NCBI RefSeq assembly: GCF_022458985.1
Contig: NC_061777.1
Span: forward strand, 13,853,668 to 13,917,667
Reading direction: 5' to 3'
DNA length: 64,000 nucleotides
DNA from: Mugil cephalus
Lineage: Eukaryota; Chordata; Actinopteri; Mugiliformes; Mugilidae
The position numbers and the translations under genes are program-made. The notes beneath the pieces were generated by a model. The model worked only from the letters and a program-made list of their open reading frames with translations. It was not told the DNA's origin and searched no databases. Shown in pieces: positions 22,126 through 33,400 of the stretch (positions within the stretch are counted from its first letter, which is position 1; each line of letters opens with the position of its first letter).

Positions 22126-22430
22126 ACATTCCTTCCACGAAAATGAGCCTGGGGAAAATGCCTTTGGCGTGTTGGTGAACGCCTGAAAACTGAGATAGTA
22201 CCAATCTGTTAACTGTGCTGCTGTAAACCTGTTACTAATCTGGTTAATAATTTTCACATATACTGCTAGAGTTTATAACATGCTGCTGTAATATTTGAGA
22301 CACGTGACTGTGTTTGTAAGAATAACAGAAGAAATGCATTTTTACAGATCACTGCCAGAAGACTTCTTAGTAAACCTTGATGTACATGATCTGGACAGCT
22401 CCTTAAAAACATTTGAATAATGTCGGTTTT
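22126..22430. other. PXMP2 3' flank
   Basis: The stretch has stop codons in all frames I checked and no recognised element. From about 22410 on it becomes homologous to the sequence 3' of ISG15 copies 3 and 5, marking the left edge of the displaced ISG15 segment. Confidence 0.5.
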
Positions 22431-22808
22431 AAAGTCTCAATGCTAGTTATATTTTTGTTACATCTTCAGACCTGAAACAGTGCAGCTCCACCCACTGAGC
22501 AGAGGGTTTAGGCACAGGAAATGCGAAGAGGCGTGTAAATTCACATCAAAGACTTTTATTTTTATTTAATTTTTTACAATCTGATTACATGGATTTTCAA
22601 AATAAAAGCATAACACTGAATCTTGTGTGTATGGAATGGCTTTGTTGTCGGCTAAACAAAACAAAGTTATTACGGCGGAATTACACATTGTGGAATGAAT
22701 CGACCATTTATATTAAAACTACTAATAAATATAAAAAAAATTAAAAACATTTAAAAAAAAAAAAAAAGTATAGGGGGTTAATTCCCTGGTGCGTCGTCCA
22801 CTATGTCC

Positions 22809-23285
22809 TCAGCCTCCTCTCAGTCGGAGGGTCAGGAAGATGGTGCTGTGCGCCCTCACGTTGTAGTCCGACAGTTTTCCAGTTGTCATCTCCTTGCTTT
22901 CGTGAATGAGCCTCTGCTGGTTCACCGGTACCCCCTCCCTCTGCTCCACTCTCCGCTTGAAGTCGTCCACCGTGTCGTTGGTTTTGATGTCGTAGGTGCT
23001 CGTCTGCCCCTTCTCGTTCCTGAGGAAAACTTGCGTGGTAGGAGGCTCGACGATCAGCAGGGAGACATAGGAGCCGGACTGCAAGCCGTAGTAGCACAAA
23101 GGTTTGGTGTCGTCGCTGAGAGTTGTCGTTTGGCCGTTAACAAACACCAGCTTCTGTTTGTGCACAGGCACCTTCAGTAGTCTATGGATTTGTGTTTTCA
23201 GGAATCCAACAGTGTCCTGTGGGTTCACAACCAGCGGGTGTAATGTCCCATCCATTGTTTTGATGATCAGTTCCATCTTAATAGT
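22809..23285 (-). CDS. isg15: ISG15-like ubiquitin-like modifier, copy 6 (CDS 22809-23276)
   Basis: The single coding exon encodes 155 residues and ends LRLRGG. It is separated from the array by PXMP2 and is convergent with it. It lacks the linker expansion (EPPTTQVF) but shares HPLVVNP with copies 3 and 5. Private changes are DTVGFLKTQ (Phe for Ser) and DIKTNDTVDD. Upstream sequence with TATA and ISRE is preserved, so it moved as a complete gene with promoter, not as a retrocopy. A poly(A) signal lies near 22556. Confidence 0.95.
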   Translation of the reverse strand, partial: TIKMELIIKTMDGTLHPLVVNPQDTVGFLKTQIHRLLKVPVHKQKLVFVNGQTTTLSDDTKPLCYYGLQSGSYVSLLIVEPPTTQVFLRNEKGQTSTYDIKTNDTVDDFKRRVEQREGVPVNQQRLIHESKEMTTGKLSDYNVRAHSTIFLTLRLRGG

Positions 23286-23389
23286 CTGAAAGAGAATTCA
23301 AAATATAATTTAAGATGCAATAAAAAGACATCTCTGCTAATTATCAAATGTTGCTTCATCATTGTTCATTTTATGAAGAGAGTTTCATA

Positions 23390-23565
23390 CCTTTCTTGTC
23401 TTCCTTTTTGTTCAGGAGTGCCACTTGTCGCGATGTATAGCTGTGAATAGCTGTGTGAAAACTTTTAGCTCCTCTGTTTATATACAGTCTGACCCAGCTG
23501 ATCAAAACACCCTCCCCTTCGCTTAAGATTCGTTTTCCCTCTCTGCCTTGATAACTTTCGGTTTC
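23390..23565 (-). promoter_or_regulatory. ISG15 copy 6 leader, TATA (23477-23485) and ISRE (23556-23565)
   Basis: The minus strand shows GAAACCGAAA at 23556-23565 and an additional GAAAACGAA near 23530. A short deletion relative to other copies removes part of the leader exon near the donor at about 23392, so its splicing may differ. Confidence 0.65.
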
Positions 23566-23854
23566 TATTCTCCAAACATGACTCCGTTATAAAATGCGTG
23601 TTTTGATCACGCAGTAATGCAACACCACCTAACCGGTTTATTAGGCAGGTGTTGCAGGTGTGGCGGAGGAGAAACAGCTGGGCTGGGACAAGGGACTTTT
23701 TTTTTTTTAAACTAATCTGATCAAGTCCAGCCATAAACCCCGACTCTGTTTAGCTACGTTATAAGAACACGTTTACAGGGAAACAAAACCTAAACAGAAA
23801 ATATTAGCCATGAAAATAAAACGCACAGTAACTACGTAGCCCCTTTATTTACAC

Positions 23855-24375
23855 CGATAAGCCATAAAATTATGACCGTATGTTGTCCTAATAATGTGTA
23901 GGTCTCCCTTGTGCCTCCAAAACAGATGTGACTCATCAGAGAACTGGCACAGGCCTTCTGAGGGTGTACTGTGGTGTCTGGAAACACAGTTGTTAGTGGG
24001 GGTCTTTGGGTGCTATGGGTTGAGAGGAGGGCCTCTGTGGATCATCCCACAGATACTTGACCAGTTTGGGATGTAGAGAATTTCGAGGCCAGGTCAACAC
24101 CTTGTGCTATTTTTCATGTTTTCTGAGTTGTTCCTAAATTGTTTGTGCGTCTGTGTCAAGCTGCATGCTGCTGGGCATGGATGCTGCCCCCAAGAACTGT
24201 CATTGCTGTGGGGTGGGGGTGCCTGGTTTGGTTTAGGTGGGTGGTACATAAGTAGCATCCACATGAATGCCAGGTTCAAAAGTTTCCCAGCAGAACACTG
24301 AATTGTCACGTCATAAAATGGTTAACGTTATTTATGTCAGCCGCCATTGGTTTTAATGTTGTGGCTGATCGATGT
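23855..24375. mobile_element. MITE-like element, copy c (both termini present)
   Basis: It starts CCGATAAGCCATAAAATTATGACC and ends GGTTTTAATGTTGTGGCTGAT, inverted relative to each other. No transposase is encoded. It gives the best view of the family's ends. Confidence 0.65.
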
Positions 24376-25137
24376 AGCTAGAGAAAACAAAAATCCAAAA
24401 TGTCCCCTGTTGCAGATATTTACCGTCAGAAGTGTGGCAAATACATTTAAACTCAGTCCTAATATTTAATCCATGTAAACATTCCCTGTCTTAGTTTAGG
24501 ATTATTAACTTGTTATTTATATGTATAACATTTTATTGAAGCTTTTCCCACCTTCCCCACTGTTGACAGAGTTTAATACACTGATTTGGTAATATTGACC
24601 TTCTTTAATTTTTGACTTAGAGAATTACTCTTATTAAAAATGGACCGTTTGAGAACTTAAGAAGCAGAGGGCACTTTGTAGTGAAAATAAATACCTCATA
24701 CAAACACGAATCTTGCAAAATCTTAATGGTAAAATTTTTATTTGAAAGTGGAGTTGAAGTATAAAGAAGCACTAAATAAAAATACTTTGTGTATTCACTC
24801 ACCTTCCACCACTGCAAATCAAATAATGATGCAACTCTGCCCTGAATTGCCCTCATTACACAGACCATCAAAACTGCATATTGCTCAGCAACCGCTACAA
24901 GGAAACGATACAGAAACTGAAAAACAACATGGGTGCCAAACTCTGGATATGAAAAACAAAAACGTATGTAAAGCTTTTTATTTTTCCTGTTGCAGAACAT
25001 GAGAAGACAGAAAGATGAGCAGGAAAGAGACTAGATTTGGCTTCGATAAACAGATCTGACATATATTGTAGTTCTTGAAAGATGCATCCGGTATCCAAAT
25101 AAAAAAGTAATAAATATCAAGGACAAAGTCATAAACA
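24376..25137. other. GATC 3' flank
   Basis: No gene seen. Minus-strand AATAAA signals near 24737 and 25100 could serve GATC. Confidence 0.4.
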
Positions 25138-27894
25138 TCAGAACTCAGAGTGTTTGAGCATGGCGGCCCTCTCGTCCCTCTTAGGCAGAGGAATGTTTCC
25201 TGTGGTAAGAAAACATATACAATGAAAACTGTACATCATCAAATTATCATTGTAAAATTTGATCTCATGTTTTAAAATACATGTTTTTCATACCTGGTGG
25301 CGCCACAAAATATTCTTCAACTGTGTTCTTTGAGAGGTGAAGCAGTTCTTCAGCACAGTCACCTTCCGCCACTGCATCATCTCTCAAGTATAAAGCCCTG
25401 AATATGCAAAAATAAAACATATTATTAGCACTTTATCAAGAAAAGCTGCAACAAAGTTTAGAAAACCGAACTGCTCGTACCTGTCTTCTAGAACCGAGTC
25501 CATTGGTTCAACCTCTGACGTGTCAACAACATGAAGCTGATCTGCAAACCGGATGGCTTTCTCCAAACAAGCCAGTCCCTGTTTGGTGCGGAAATCAACC
25601 AAGGCCAGGCGCTCCAGTTTGTCCACCAGGTCAGCAGGGATTTGGGTAGGCTGTAAAAATAAATGTTGTATTGTTTAAGAATATATATGTGATAACGTCA
25701 TTTCCCCTTTCCTTACTTAAAAATACCTTTGACTGTGCGTAACCACTGAATTTATCCACAGGGAAAAAAATAAAACGTGAATTCACTTACACCGAAACTG
25801 ACCTTTTAATCACAGGAAGATGACTTCAAAAGGCAAACTGTTTCAGTGTGGCTGCTTAATTATTGTATTGTTAACAGACTATTTTTGCAGGTTAGCTAAG
25901 ATAGAGGTAATTTTTTTTTTACAACAGCATAATGACTAAATATATCCATCAGTTTATTAGTACAAATCAACCCCTGAACAACAGCAATGGACCTTGTGAA
26001 GTCACATGGAAACAAGCCCTTTACCTCCTGAGACCTGAGCTTTTGTTTGGTATGCATTTTTAATTTCTCATTTTTATTTTTAGCAGAACCCAAAGACTTT
26101 TAAAACTAAGCTTTGTCTTTGAACAGGAAGTATTTTTTTTGAAAAAACGGTGTCTTCATGTGATGACACAGGGATTAATGCACTATATATAGAACAGAAC
26201 AGAACAGAATAGAATAAAAATGCCCTTTACTGTCATTATACAGTGTACAAAGAGATTGGAGATCTTCTCCTGTTCAGTGCAAAAACACACAAGTAAGTAC
26301 AAAATAGTGCAAAGTAGGTATTATTTACAAGATATACAGCTAAAGCCATAGTTAAAAATACTTGAAAATACATAATATATTGAAAATATACAAAATTATA
26401 AAATAAAATATATATTGTTTTACTACAGCAGTGGAAAAAGTGTAGCAGCAGTGGTAAAGTGTAAACGTCTAAACATGTACTCCACGAAGTTTTTATAATA
26501 GACAGACATAATAGCAGCATAAAGAGTCCAAGTAGTTTCAAGTCTTATATTGCACATCGTATATTACGCAAACTGTTGCATGAGAGAATTCAGATGACGA
26601 TGGCTCTCAGAAAGGAACTGTTTTACAGTCTTGTCCATGATCTAATACATCTGTAGCGCCTCCTAGAGGGCAACAGCTCAAACATCTGAGAACCTGGAAT
26701 GAATTGTCCTTGATAATGATGTGAGCTCTGCTGAGGCACTGTGTGGTGTAGATGTCCATCAGAGAGGGGAGAGGCCTGTCAACAATCCTCTGGGCTGCCT
26801 TGACTGTCCTCTGATATATGGGCTTATATATTATAACAAAGCCAACAATATGTAACAAAATATAAAACTGTTAATTTTCATGTCTGAACATTGATGTGCA
26901 AAAGCAGAGTTGCAAATAATGAAGTCTCATTGTCCTCAATTAGGTACTTGCTAATTAGTGAAGTTATAGTTTGTCACTATTGATAGAATTTATGTGTCAT
27001 ATTAAACTAGAAAAGTTAATAAGAAAGTTTCAACTGTAAAATTTGATGAGGTTTTGTCCACTTTTGTTATGTAATCGGCTATAGAATGAATCCGCTGAAA
27101 TGCCCACTATCATGTTTTTACACCATCTAGTATCTAGTTAAGAGGATAAATGCAGAATAAGCTGCCACAAACCTAAAACCCATATGAGGATGCAGGATCT
27201 CAGTTTGACCATTATTATGTCTATAGAGGGAAAAAGGGGAAGCCCGCAGGCCTAAGACCACAATCCCAACTGTGAAGCATGGGGGTGGCAGCATCATGTT
27301 GTGGAAGCTCTTGGCAGCAGGGGGGACTGGTGCACTTCAGAAAACTTCTTTCAAACTGACAATGACCTCAGGCAAATGCTCCCAAAGTTTGGCCAACCAA
27401 AGAGATTAAAATAAATAAAATGAAATAAAACTGAGGCCTTCAATCTCGACTCTGTTAAACAAATTCTGTCAGGGGGAACGGGCTTAAACATTTGACCTAA
27501 ATCAAACTTATGTCCCACTAGGAATGTCATGAAGGAAATAGCTAAAAGTTGAAATGACTTACCGGGGGAAGTTGGTGTTCAGGTACAGGTTCCCATGTTG
27601 CAACCTTTGGTACCTGTACATAGGCAACAACATCAAGTCAATATTCTGTATGAGTTACAGATGTGTTGCATACCAATATATTTAACTTACCTTAGGGTTG
27701 TGTGGTCGGGAGCTGAACAGGCGCGTTACATTAGTGCTGTGGCTTTGAAAACAGCTTTTTCTTCGTCTTCTATGGAAGTTTTCCACGTTTGTTGTCGAGC
27801 ATCCATAGTTTGTTAACAGGTTAAACGAAGGTCGAGTGGTTTTCAGTGACACGCCACGACATGTGCGTGATGCAGCGAGGCTACACGCTGACAT
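25138..27894 (-). CDS. gatc: Mitochondrial glutamyl-tRNA(Gln) amidotransferase subunit C
   Basis: Exons on the minus strand are 27894-27691, 27613-27563, 25650-25481, 25397-25294 and 25199-25138. The total is 591 nt (196 residues plus stop), in frame across all four GT-AG introns. The core [43 protein letters not shown] and [16 protein letters not shown] is diagnostic of GATC. This is the small subunit of the GatCAB complex, which converts Glu-tRNA(Gln) to Gln-tRNA(Gln) in mitochondria. Exon 1 encodes an Arg/Ser-rich, acid-poor N-terminus consistent with mitochondrial import. Intron 2 carries non-LTR-tail and Tc1-like remnants. Confidence 0.96.
26190..26560 (-). mobile_element. Non-LTR-type retroelement tail in GATC intron
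   Basis: A run of AGAAC/AGAAT pentamers is followed by TGCCCTTTACTGTCATTATACAGT. This matches the tail of a common fish repeat (…GACAATAAAGG + TTCTA repeats) read on the minus strand. A related plus-strand tail is at 32330-32662. Homology may extend to about 26880. Confidence 0.5.
27180..27480 (+). mobile_element. Tc1/mariner transposase remnant in GATC intron
   Basis: A fragment translating near [15 protein letters not shown], followed by LLAAGGTG, resembles the conserved KHGGGSIM.W segment of Tc1-like transposases. The surrounding frame is broken. Confidence 0.6.
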
Positions 27895-28332
27895 ATCCAG
27901 GAAAGTTAGCTGATCATGTATATGTGATATGTAAAATAAAGTTCCACATTAATTAATATTTTCTCGGCAGGAAGGTATATGCTATGTGCTAAACTAGCTC
28001 CACAAGCTAGTGTTGCTAACGAACTGCTCTAGCTAACTCAGAGGAGGAAGGAGGACAAGAGTGTTCACGTCAACGTACTTCCTTGTTCGCTTTTATTCCT
28101 GGATGACAACTGACATTCGTTTTCACAAAATAAGAGTTTCTTTGAGGCATATTAATCAATAATTAAAAATTCATAGGGAATTATATCATGGTATTACGTC
28201 CTTAAAAGACACGGATATTATCGTTTGTGAATAAGAATATTGCCGGTGGCACAACCAACATACAGTATGTCTGTACAGTATGTCCGTACAGTAAAGAAAA
28301 AATTGGAAAATGGGTACGTCATGCTCCCGAGC
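27895..28332. other. Intergenic, GATC upstream region
   Basis: GATC promoter region; I see no TATA box and no other gene. Confidence 0.4.
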
Positions 28333-28405
28333 GCCCGGATAGCTCAGTCGGTAGAGCATCAGACTTTTAATCTGAGGGTCCAGGGTTCAAGTCCCTGTTC
28401 GGGCG
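28333..28405 (+). tRNA. trnK-UUU: tRNA-Lys (anticodon UUU)
   Basis: The 73-nt sequence folds as a cloverleaf. The acceptor GCCCGGA pairs with the 3' TTCGGGC arm plus discriminator G. The D-loop contains AGCTCAGTCGGTAGAGC, the anticodon loop is CTTTTAA (anticodon TTT), and the T-loop is GGTTCAAGTCC. The A box and B box of the internal Pol III promoter are visible. A T-rich run shortly downstream (TATTTTCTTTTT) can terminate Pol III. There is no intron. Confidence 0.97.
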
Positions 28406-28720
28406 TCAATATTTTCTTTTTACCTCCTCTTACAGTAACTTTTACCTTTTAAGTCAGTATGCTAATGTTTGTTTTACATGTTGTCATAAACCTCCTTCAG
28501 TACTCAGTGAATTAAAAATGTGATCTAACGAAGCCACTGACTTTTAATCTGAGGGTCCAGGGTTCAAGTCCCTGTTCGGGCGTAATTTTTTTTTTTTCCC
28601 TCCTCTTTCAGTGACTTTAACCTTTTAAGTCAGTATGCTAATTTTTGTTTTTACATGTTGTCATAAACCTCCTTCAGTACTCAGTGAATTAAAAATGTGA
28701 TCTAACGAAGCCACTAACTT
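28406..28720 (+). repeat. Tandem duplication of the tRNA-Lys 3' flank
   Basis: Two near-identical units, about 28406-28538 and 28583-28720, each contain CCTTTTAAGTCAGTATGCTAAT and TGTCATAAACCTCCTTCAGT. Confidence 0.85.
28539..28582 (+). pseudogene. Duplicated 3' half of tRNA-Lys(UUU)
   Basis: The sequence from the anticodon stem through the acceptor 3' strand is identical to the intact tRNA and is followed by a poly-T run. The 5' half is absent and replaced by flanking DNA. It arose from a tandem duplication of about 175 bp: the downstream flank (AGTCAGTATGCTAAT...ACGAAGCCACT) appears after both. It has a B box but no A box. Confidence 0.9.
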
Positions 28721-28739
28721 CGTGGCAAAACTGTTCCAT

Positions 28740-30314
28740 GAGTGTATAATCAAATTAGACTGAGATGGATTTTGACCAAAGCTTTCGTAAAACTAAAACA
28801 CAACATACTGATGTCTGTTACCTTCCAGGATGACATGTATTTCTTATTGGATTCAAAAAAAGGCACACCACAATGAGTTTTGGAAAAATAATGATTCCAT
28901 TTTTATTTTTATTATAAGAACATATACCCATTTAATATATATATATACATACTGTATTAACTATTAGTATATAATTTGATTGTTTTACAATACACATTTA
29001 AAACTGGCCACAAAATAAAAATATCAGCTTTACAAACAAAGCAGCATCTGAACGGGAAAATGAATGAATGAATAAATAAATAAATAAATACTTTGGCATA
29101 TAAATGTTACAATAAATTAAAATAGCTTTTCTGACAGCAGGTAGCATCCACAAAGAAACACTAATATCAAATGCGATTCATCTCACCACATTCATGAAAC
29201 AACACTTGCAGAAGGTTATGAATGATGAGTGTTGGTTTCACATATCCGCACAAACCCCAAATCTGTTGGCCTCGTGTTACATTTTGAATATTTGTCCTGC
29301 AGTATGTTTCATTTATCATTCACCTCTGTTGTTTACACCAGTCACACTAAAGAATATGAATAATGTTCACCAATAAAAGTCTTCATTTGGTCCATCTGAC
29401 TAAACCTGATCTCCCCTTTTCATGATCATATTCAAGCTAAACTCAACATCTGATTCGACAACCGGGCACCAGACAACACAGGACAATACAAAAAATCAAG
29501 GTGAGTAAACTGCACAATTTACAAAATATACAGTGTTTATAATGGATAATGAAAAATAACTTAAAGAGGATTATCAAATGGGGCTTGTTTCTTGATATAA
29601 ATCTTTGCCCAGACATCCATAAGTCACTTAAATATTCCACAACATAATTTGATTTAAAACACAATTGTTATCTCTCAGTACACCAGTAGTAGTTCACACG
29701 TGACAAATAAAGACATACTATTTGGCAGACAAGGCAGTTAAAGAACACTGAAAACACTGTTGGATGCTAATTCAATGACATGGAGCTAAAAGCAAATTTA
29801 TTCTAAACGCTGTGGAGTTTGGGTTTTAATTTTTTTTGGCCTGTAAGCCAGTATTCTGAATCGGTCGGAGAAAATGAATTAGAGTTGTAGTGTTGTACAT
29901 TAAGAGTATAAAGTAGACATTCTTTCCTTCATTAAGGGACAGGGATAGGAGGATAACTAGCAGATATAATTCTCTTTTTCATCTGGTAGACTATTAAAAT
30001 AATTAATATAAACTGTTATCACAATGTATTTTCTCATAAATATAGTCTCTGGGGAATTCAGCTCGTTTTTTTTTTTTGGTTTGAAATGTGCAACTAAGAC
30101 CATCTTTATCTCAAAATATTAAGTGCACTCAGATTAAGACTGACCAAAATATTTAGAAACATGTTTTTTTGTTTGTTTGTTTGTTTGTTAACCACTTTAA
30201 CATACTGACAAATATTAAGCGTAATATTCTCATACACCTGCTGACAACACAATGACATAGTGAACACAGTTAATAAGGCTCATAGCAGCAAACTGTGATT
30301 GTAAAGGCTTTGTG

Positions 30315-30379
<65 letters not shown>

Positions 30380-30457
30380 CTTTTGTGTGTATTTCGCTCT
30401 TGTGCCGCTACAGCCGTTCACACTTGACTTGGAAGGAATAGAAGACAAACAGTGAAG
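28740..30457 (-). other. SGSM1 3' untranslated region and flank
   Basis: No coding potential. Several minus-strand AATAAA-type sites lie at about 28895-28915. The region also holds the (GT)n at 30317-30375 close to the stop codon. The exact cleavage site cannot be fixed. Confidence 0.4.
30317..30375. repeat. (GT)n microsatellite
   Basis: About 29 GT dinucleotides, lying within the presumed SGSM1 3' UTR. Confidence 0.95.
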
Positions 30458-33400
30458 TCACTTGTTCTCTATCAGCATCTGCACCTTGCACACCAGATCT
30501 CTGGCCAGCGTCAGAATCTTCTTGATGTTGTGGTGTTCGGCCATTTCTGAAAGACAACAGACATTAGAGGTTAATCTTCTTTTTCTTTTTTTTTTTTAAC
30601 CAATACACAAACAAAAACAGCAACAAAAATCTTCACAATTCAATAGTTGAATCTATTTCCTTAAATATCTGGAGAATATATCAAATATAACAACTGTAGT
30701 TTTGTATTTTATTTAAGCGTAATTACAGACTCTTTCACAGTTTGAAACAATGTGATGTATTTTGAGGGGCGGGGCTTAACTGGAGGCAAAACATCTCAAA
30801 CACTATAGCCTGTAAACGCTGGTTAGCATATTTCAACAGACTATTTCAATAGGGGACTACATTCGCCGACCCCTACACTCTGACTCACTGAATGGACGAA
30901 CTCAGAGAGGTTGTATTTATCAAGTGAAGTCTCCCCTAGAAAGACATTATTAGAAGTAAGTGGAACCACTGTGGAGAGTAATGTAGCAAAGCAACTTCAG
31001 CTTGGACACCCCTGAAACACATTGTGTTAGCTAGAGGTTAGCATTAGCATTAAGACATAACAAGAATCCCCCAAATAATGATTAACTTAACATAATTTCA
31101 GCAACAATTTAGTGTAACCCATGTTATCCAGGCTGAACACGGTGATGCACTACATATTAATCTAGCCTGATATAAAGTGTGCACATTGTTGAGTGTTTCA
31201 CTCCGCTTCAATCCTTTCTTTTAATCACCAAAGCCAAACCAAAGTTGTCTATGACTGACAGTGGCTGGTATGTGAAAAAACTTCAAGTTATTTTTTTAGT
31301 GATAGTGATTTTTCGGGTTTGACAGACAAAAATACAGTAAGACGACATTTTCACAGTTGACAGTGCCAGTGTTCGCCTCAAGCTCCCATTTGTTTTGCCT
31401 CCGGCTAACGTTGTGACGCCACAGTGACGTAGGCCACGAAGAGGTCTATAGAAAGCAAATCACGTTGTACCTGAAGGTTTGTCCAGACATAGAGGAAAGT
31501 ACAACAGAACAAAATACGTGGCGTAAGAAAAATAATAAGTGTACACAACTACTTCTGATAATCCACTCAAAATCATGTTGTCATATTCAGTGAATTAAAA
31601 CCTGATCTAATGAAGGCACTAACTGCAAGAAAAAGAGTAAAAGTGTCTGGAGCTTTGGAGACACACCTCCTTGTGTGTGTGTTTTTTTATTATTAATTTA
31701 CTTGAACAAAGAGTTTTCAAATGTAGCCAGTAACAGATGCAAAACTGTGAAAACCAAAAACCTTGAGCTCTATCGATAAGAGACACTGGGGAGTGTTTTG
31801 AAACACAATACGCCGCCTTATCCTTATCAGCAGGTCAGAGTGAGATTTGACAAACTCCAGCAGGAGCATATTTTACCTCTGCCTTATTAAACTCGGAAAT
31901 TAGAGAGTGAATAAGCGCCTGATAACCTCCGCGGCCGAAAGTCAGTCAACACTGAGGTTATTAATTCAGTTCTATGTTTGACTGGAAACTTGACACAACC
32001 ACTGCTGTATCTACTGGAGTGAAAGTACCACTCTTGGTAACCTTTGAGAAATGACGCTACCCGAGATTTTATTTTTCGCTCTGGCGTAAGGAGGAGCTTT
32101 GGTGTAGAAGAGGTTAATGAGTTTAAAATGCTGTCACACACAAAAGAAAGCCCTCTATACAAATGACTTTCAGACGCAAATAAAAGGCCAATTATACGGC
32201 AGGGCTTATTGAATAGGCTATAATTTCATAATCCAAGTAGTACCGCTGTGGTCATTTGTTATTATTGTTCAGCATGTGTTTATAAATTAATTTCTCATAG
32301 CTTAAGTGCGGGAACTAGAAAACGCCCCATTTCATTCTGTCTGCTGGACTCTACATAACACTCTGAACTCTAAACCTTCTGACCTTTTGCACATTACTGG
32401 CTGTATTTTGCACGTCTACAAACCCTACCTCACACAGAAAAACGTGTGGACTTGCTATGCTTGCAGAAAGATTTTCTATGTCTACATATACACAGTGAAC
32501 TTCTTATTTTATCTTATTGCATTTTTGACATGTCTTCATTTGCTGTGCACTTTGGTTATTGTTTACCTTAGTGTTAGAATAATGTCTCTCTTTATCAGTT
32601 TTTTTGATTAATGTGCACGTCTGGTACATGTGAAGAAACTGACAATAAAGCTTTGACTTTGACATTTCTCTCACACCCCGTCTACCGATAAACTTTTTTC
32701 ATCAATTAAGGCCTGTGGCCTTTCTTCTATAAATCTGCAGCCCTTTCTCACACTTTTTCCTGATATTAAACATATTCTGTGTTGTGCTCACTGAGCCCGA
32801 ACGGAGCATCTCCCTGTCAGACCGACAGGGACAATCATCTTCTTGTGAGACAGAGCAAAAGACCCATAAAACCGCCACAAGTTTGTTGTCACTAGCAGCC
32901 AATGAATCAGTGAGAATTACCCCGTCAGGACAACTTTTATGCAGACTGATATATGCACAATAACCCTCTCTTGAAGAGGAAAGAGCAAACAAAATGTCAG
33001 GCTGAGTGATTTTGTGAAACAAACCCAGATTTATCGACTAAATAAGCTGCAAGAGTCAGATTTTTAATAAAAAATAAATAAATAAAAAAATGTAGCTGAG
33101 GTTGTTTGCACTGCAGGCATTTCATTATTTTTTATGCCACAGGAGACGAGACAAGTCCCGATGGCAGCCGTGTAGTTATTTTTGCATACTTGACAAAGTT
33201 GTGTCAGAACCACAGATGACATTATGCAGCTGTATTTAGCCTCAACAGGGCTCCCAAGATAACTAATGTTTAATCTTCTGCACCATGACGAAAACCGCAA
33301 ATACAAATCCAGATCAGGGAAATGCTAGAGTTGAATATTTATTTTGGAAAGCATCCTCGCTCGTTGTACCTATGGCTAACGCACAGCAATAATAGAGTAA

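Noticed and set aside
24742-25002. 86-codon plus-strand frame in the GATC 3' flank
   Set aside because: AT-rich, no homology seen, no splice or promoter context.
30230-30448. His/Thr-rich frame over the GT repeat
   Set aside because: Microsatellite translation only.
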